A stretch of 51,331 bases of DNA from WLJO01 sp945889085 (GTDB taxonomy: Bacteria > Actinomycetota > Acidimicrobiia > Acidimicrobiales > Ilumatobacteraceae). Both the position numbers and the translations under genes were made by a program. The DNA lies in NCBI GenBank assembly GCA_945889085.1, contig CAMDBM010000022.1, forward strand, positions 1 through 51,331. Reading direction: 5' to 3'. Below are positions 47,965 to 51,331 of the stretch, piece by piece. The notes under the pieces were generated by a model that ran no database searches, was not told the DNA's origin, and saw only the letters and a list, made by a program, of their open reading frames with translations. The stretch's first letter is position 1, and each line of letters opens with the position of its first letter.

Positions 47965-48723
47965 CTAGCGAGCGGCGAGGGCAACCAGACCAACGGTCTC
48001 GAGCACGACTCCGGCAGCACCGAGGACGTCCCCGGTGTACCCACCGAGTCGGCGCCGCCCGAGCAACAGAACACCGACACCTGCGGCGATGGCGGCAATC
48101 GCCACGATCGCACCGATCGCTGCGCCGCGTCCGAGCATCAGGCCGCCGACGCCGAGTGCGAGCGAGAGTCCGGCGATGCCGGCCGTCCGGGCAGTGGACC
48201 CGGTGCGCCCGAACACGTTGCCCAGACCACCATTCGGTCGCGCGTACGTCATCGTGTTCATGGCAGTGACCATCAGGCCGCGACTGAGCGCCCAGATACC
48301 GGCGGACGCCGCAACCATCTGTGCGCCGCGCAGTTCGTTCGAGCCGAGCGCGGCCCAGCGCAGGACGAGCATCGCCACTACGGTGGCCACGGCAAACGCG
48401 CCGGTGTCCGGAGCACGCATTATGGCAAGACGTCGCTCGCGATCCATGTGGGGCAGCAGTCCGTCTGCGGTGTCGGCGAGTCCATCAATGTGGAGAAGCC
48501 CGGTAAGCAGCAGGTCCGTGGCAAGAGCAAGACCGCCGGCGACCGCCGGGGGCCACCACTGCGATGCGCCCCACCACACGAGGCCGACCATCGCACCGAT
48601 CGCTGCACCGACCACCGGGAACCAGGGCTGCTGCGACGGATCCGGTCGGCGCCCGCGACCGAAGATGGTGAGGAACGCCAGCGCGCCGATCAACGCGGAC
48701 CGGCCTCGTCCGGGGGGAGCCAC
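47965..48723 (-). CDS. cobS: Adenosylcobinamide-GDP ribazoletransferase
   Basis: This membrane enzyme joins the lower ligand to adenosylcobinamide-GDP to complete cobalamin. The approximately 252-residue protein shows ALAFLTIFGRG, the conserved GLLHIDGLADTADGL (acidic cluster) at about 82-96 and multiple hydrophobic helices to the end. Start options are GTG 48723 or TTG 48693, the latter overlapping the cobU stop. It follows cobU in the salvage pair. Confidence 0.9.
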   Translation of the reverse strand: MAPPGRGRSALIGALAFLTIFGRGRRPDPSQQPWFPVVGAAIGAMVGLVWWGASQWWPPAVAGGLALATDLLLTGLLHIDGLADTADGLLPHMDRERRLAIMRAPDTGAFAVATVVAMLVLRWAALGSNELRGAQMVAASAGIWALSRGLMVTAMNTMTYARPNGGLGNVFGRTGSTARTAGIAGLSLALGVGGLMLGRGAAIGAIVAIAAIAAGVGVLLLGRRRLGGYTGDVLGAAGVVLETVGLVALAAR

Positions 48724-49211
48724 ATCGTGCGACCGGCAACGACGAGGGCAACGTCGTGGGCAATCGCGGCAACGGCCTGATTGAGGTGTCCGAGCGCGTC
48801 GACGAAGAGGCGACCCAGTTCGGTGCCGGGATGAACGGCCAGGCCGACCTCTTCGGACACCACCACGGTGGTTCCGGTGCGGGCAGCGAGCGCAGTGACC
48901 AGTGCGGGCACGTCGGCCACGAAGTCGTGATGAGCGGCGAGCCACGTGCCGAGCGAGTCGACGAGGACAGCCCCAGGGGGCAGGCGCGTGAGTGTTCTGG
49001 CGAGGTCTGCCCCGCACTCGACGGTGACCCACGTTGACGGGCGCCGAGCCCGGTGGAGTGCGATGCGGTCCCCCATGCCATCGCCGTCCGCCGTGCCGGT
49101 GGCGAGATACGTCACCGGGCCCTCCGCGCTTGCGGCGAGACGCTCGGCAACCTCGGACTTGCCGCTGCGCGTGCCGCCGAGTACGAGCACGAGTCGCGAA
49201 GCTTCGGGCAT
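48690..49211 (-). CDS. cobU: Adenosylcobinamide kinase / guanylyltransferase
   Basis: The 173-residue bifunctional enzyme phosphorylates adenosylcobinamide and adds GMP. It has the P-loop GGTRSGKSEVAERL at about 12-25, the HRARRPSTWVTVE block with the His/Arg region and VLVDSLGTWLAAHH. It overlaps or abuts cobS. Only these two cobalamin genes are here, so corrinoid salvage or late assembly is indicated, with other steps elsewhere. It is divergent from the NRPS-like gene by 75 bases. Confidence 0.93.
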   Translation of the reverse strand: MPEASRLVLVLGGTRSGKSEVAERLAASAEGPVTYLATGTADGDGMGDRIALHRARRPSTWVTVECGADLARTLTRLPPGAVLVDSLGTWLAAHHDFVADVPALVTALAARTGTTVVVSEEVGLAVHPGTELGRLFVDALGHLNQAVAAIAHDVALVVAGRTMWLPPDEAGPR

Positions 49212-49286
49212 GCCATGAGGCTAGGAGGTCGTGGCGGCAGCGCCATCAGCGTTCTAGGGTGCCTGCACCACCTGGGAGGAGTCACC

Positions 49287-51331
49287 GTGAGCAAGCCTGT
49301 CGTTCCGGCCCTGAAGTCCGAGTTGTCACACGTGCTTGCGCTCGACGACCTGACCGAGCCACTGGTCATCCAACGCCTGCTCCGCTACGCCAAGGAGCAA
49401 CCGGGTGCACCCGCGGTCTGTGACCTCGTCGATACGTGGTCGTTCGCCGAACTCATGGGTCGCGCGGCCGCCGTTGCCCGACAGATCAGTGAAGGCAGCG
49501 CATTGGGTCCGATCGTGCTCCTCGTCGATCGCAGCCTTGATTCGGTAGCCGGAGCACTCGGTGTGCTGTGGGCCGGATCGATGCTGATCCCCGTTGATGC
49601 GGGCGAGCCGACCGACCGGATTCGCGAGGTTGCCGGGCGCTGCGGGACCACCCGGGTCGTCGATGCCACGGCCCGACCGCGGCCGCTGCTCACGGGGCTT
49701 CACGTGGAACCGATCACCCGGGACACCATCGGGTTGTCGCACTGGCCCGAGCCGACCATGCGGCGGGGTGATACGCCGATGTTGGTGCTCTTCACCGCGG
49801 GATCCACCGGCCGGGCGAAGGGGGTCCTGCGGACGCTCGACGACCTCAACGAACTGGTGATACTCGGCGAGCGGTCACAGACGTTCTACTTCCCCTGCCG
49901 GACCGCCGTCTTCATGCCGATCAATTGGCTTGGCGGGCTGAACGCAGGAGTGTTCGGTCTCTCGTCGGGTCGCTTCACCGTGTTCGTCGATCCCACGAAA
50001 TCGTTAACTAACGACCTGCTCGCCCGACTCACGACGTTGGGAGTGGAGCAGTTGATGATGCCCGCTTCGTTGTTGCGGGCGATCTCGTCGAACCGACCCT
50101 CTGGTTCCGCGCCCTCGACGGTCCGACGTCTCGCGACGATGGGTGACGCCCTCTACTGGGCAGACGTCGAGGCCGCGGCGGCCTGTTTCGGACCGGACGT
50201 GTCGGTTACCACGATGTATGGCGCCACGGAGGGAAATGGTCTCTTCGGTGTCAACACCGTCAGCACCACCGGTCCATTTGGCGATGGGCTGCTGCCGATC
50301 GGGTGCCCGGCGCCGGCCCTGACGGTGAGGCTCGATTTCGACAACGTCACCGACGAACAGCGTGAGGCGGGAATCGGTGAGCTGATCTACCGCGATGCGC
50401 TGAGTGCTGGTTACCTCGACGACGCTGAACTCAACGAGCGGCGTTTCGGCATCGACCCGGATGGCGTGCGCATCTGGCGATCTGGCGATCTCGTGTGGAT
50501 CGATGCGGAGGGCGTGATCCACCTTCGAGGGCGCATCGACGACATGGTGAAGATCAACGGCAAGTTGGTAGAGCCAGCCGAAGCCGAGCGGGTGTTGCGG
50601 AGCATCCCCGGTGTCGTGAACGTGGTCGTTCTTCCCCGCCGGTTGCCTTCGGGCCATCACCAACTCGTGGCACACGTGGAGGCAGACCCCGCCGTGTCGG
50701 ACTCCGACCTGCGGACGGCGCTGCACCGCGAACTCCCCGCTCATCTGGTGCCGGGCCTATTCGTGCGCCACGGGGCACTGCCCCTCACCGACCGCGGCAA
50801 GGTTGACCGCGAAGCCCTCTCGACGGCGTTGCCCCCACGCAGATTCGGGGTCGCTGCGGGACAGGACGACGATCGGCTCGTTGAGGCGGTGCTCTCGATC
50901 GCCCGACTGGTTCTGGAGATCGGCGACATCGGTGCCGACGAGTCGTTGTTCGATCTCGGCATGGACTCCCTCGGAGCGATTGAGTTTGTCGTGCTCGTGA
51001 ACGAGGCTGGGGAGGGTTACCTCGAGGCCAACGACCTCGTTGCCGCGAATACCTGTCGTCTCATCGCCGAGCGTCTGCGTGCAAGGCGCTCACGCCGCAG
51101 GACGCGGTCGACGACGTTCAACGACGACGGACGCGAACGCCCGATCTTCTTCGTTGCGGGCGGTGGGGGGTTCCCGCTCACCTATCGGGCACTCGCTATC
51201 GAACTTGGTGCCGAGCAACCGCTGGTTGTGCTCGAGCAACGCGGGCTTCGCTCGCACGCGTGGCCCGACTGGAGCATTGCGTCCGCAGCGCGCCGGCACC
51301 TGCGGGAGGTGCGTCGCGTCCAGCCGGCCGG
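49287..51331 (+). CDS. NRPS-like protein: adenylation - carrier - thioesterase (C-terminus beyond the window)
   Basis: The frame runs from GTG 49287, with GGGAGGA 7 bases upstream, to the window edge (at least 681 residues). The adenylation domain has A3 LFTAGSTGRAKGV (168-180), A5 YGATEG (about 311), A7 WRSGDLVW, A8 GRIDDMVKING and A10 TDRGKVDREAL. A carrier domain follows with the phosphopantetheine Ser561 in LGMDSL. From about 615, PIFFVAGGGGFPLTYRALA starts a thioesterase-type alpha/beta hydrolase whose nucleophile is beyond the end. No condensation domain is present, so it may release or dimerise an activated acid. The substrate is unknown. Confidence 0.85.
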   Translation, partial: MSKPVVPALKSELSHVLALDDLTEPLVIQRLLRYAKEQPGAPAVCDLVDTWSFAELMGRAAAVARQISEGSALGPIVLLVDRSLDSVAGALGVLWAGSMLIPVDAGEPTDRIREVAGRCGTTRVVDATARPRPLLTGLHVEPITRDTIGLSHWPEPTMRRGDTPMLVLFTAGSTGRAKGVLRTLDDLNELVILGERSQTFYFPCRTAVFMPINWLGGLNAGVFGLSSGRFTVFVDPTKSLTNDLLARLTTLGVEQLMMPASLLRAISSNRPSGSAPSTVRRLATMGDALYWADVEAAAACFGPDVSVTTMYGATEGNGLFGVNTVSTTGPFGDGLLPIGCPAPALTVRLDFDNVTDEQREAGIGELIYRDALSAGYLDDAELNERRFGIDPDGVRIWRSGDLVWIDAEGVIHLRGRIDDMVKINGKLVEPAEAERVLRSIPGVVNVVVLPRRLPSGHHQLVAHVEADPAVSDSDLRTALHRELPAHLVPGLFVRHGALPLTDRGKVDREALSTALPPRRFGVAAGQDDDRLVEAVLSIARLVLEIGDIGADESLFDLGMDSLGAIEFVVLVNEAGEGYLEANDLVAANTCRLIAERLRARRSRRRTRSTTFNDDGRERPIFFVAGGGGFPLTYRALAIELGAEQPLVVLEQRGLRSHAWPDWSIASAARRHLREVRRVQPA

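Noticed and set aside
49697..49710. GCTTCACGTGGAAC, a possible third parS
   Set aside because: Two mismatches to the palindrome in the 14-base core and a coding context in the NRPS-like gene; probably chance. ParB ChIP would decide.
1..51331. CRISPR arrays, insertion sequences, prophage
   Set aside because: No regularly spaced repeats, transposase-like or phage structural proteins were seen in any frame.

Overview
The window is the chromosomal replication-origin neighbourhood of a high-GC actinobacterium. The order cca(pcnA) - DUF6049 - kinase - sigM-like - trxB - trxA - cwlM - parB - parA - rsmG - jag - yidC - yidD - rnpA - rpmH - dnaA - dnaN - recF - DUF721(dciA) - gyrB - gyrA - DUF3566 - tRNA-Ile is the order known around Mycobacterium oriC. 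Heavy use of GTG starts, a long accessory set shared with non-mycobacterial lineages (HDAC, DUF192, SpoIID/LytB, thiolase/DUF35/amidohydrolase) and the divergence of the proteins suggest a deep-branching actinobacterium, most likely class Acidimicrobiia. That placement is an inference. I saw no insertion sequence, prophage, CRISPR array or intein.

Layout. 1-5.7 kb: a partial SDR epimerase, a SpoIID/LytB-SGNH-peptidoglycan-binding exported protein, a dienelactone hydrolase and argG. 5.7-9.3 kb: a methyltransferase coupled to two membrane proteins, divergent from a DUF2207 membrane protein. 9.35-12.6 kb: the rpsF-ssb-rpsR-rplI-dnaB operon (minus strand), with a cluster of DnaA-box-like sites between rplI and dnaB. 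12.8-15.8 kb: a DinB-like protein, two lipoproteins (one DUF192), a small CxxC protein, a DUF5318-like protein and a methyltransferase. 15.8-21.2 kb: a minus-strand operon GNAT - DUF6049 - HDAC - cca. 21.2-28.0 kb (plus strand): degV, a Ser/Thr kinase with an extracellular domain resembling the tail of mycobacterial MurJ, an ECF sigma/anti-sigma pair, a membrane protein, trxB, trxA and a catalytically degenerate CwlM-like protein. 28.1-33.2 kb (minus strand): parB, parA, two parS palindromes, rsmG, jag, yidC, yidD, rnpA and rpmH. 33.5-42.3 kb (plus strand): dnaA, the oriC-like dnaA-dnaN spacer, dnaN, recF, dciA, gyrB and gyrA. 42.3-44.9 kb: a TadG-like small protein, DUF3566, tRNA-Ile, a 44-residue protein and a saccharopine-dehydrogenase-like protein. 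45-47.9 kb: an amidohydrolase - thiolase-fold - DUF35 operon. 48-51.3 kb: cobU/cobS, then an A-T-TE NRPS-like protein that runs off the end.

Strand polarity flips at about 33.2-33.5 kb: most core genes to the left read leftwards and those to the right read rightwards, as expected for replication forks leaving an origin there. Replication initiation (dnaA, oriC, dnaB, dciA, dnaN, gyrase, ssb), segregation (parABS), ribosome/RNase P/membrane insertion (rpmH, rnpA, yidD, yidC, jag) and envelope-growth control (kinase, sigma factor, CwlM-like protein) are all packed into one region.

The most notable points are: an rnpA frame whose only ordinary start lies 4 nt upstream of the rpmH start, so rnpA would span all of rpmH as in Thermus; an apparently active kinase carrying a MurJ-tail-type extracellular domain where mycobacteria have murJ; a CwlM homologue lacking all recognisable amidase metal ligands; and DnaA-box clusters outside oriC, at dnaB and at the cwlM/parB junction.
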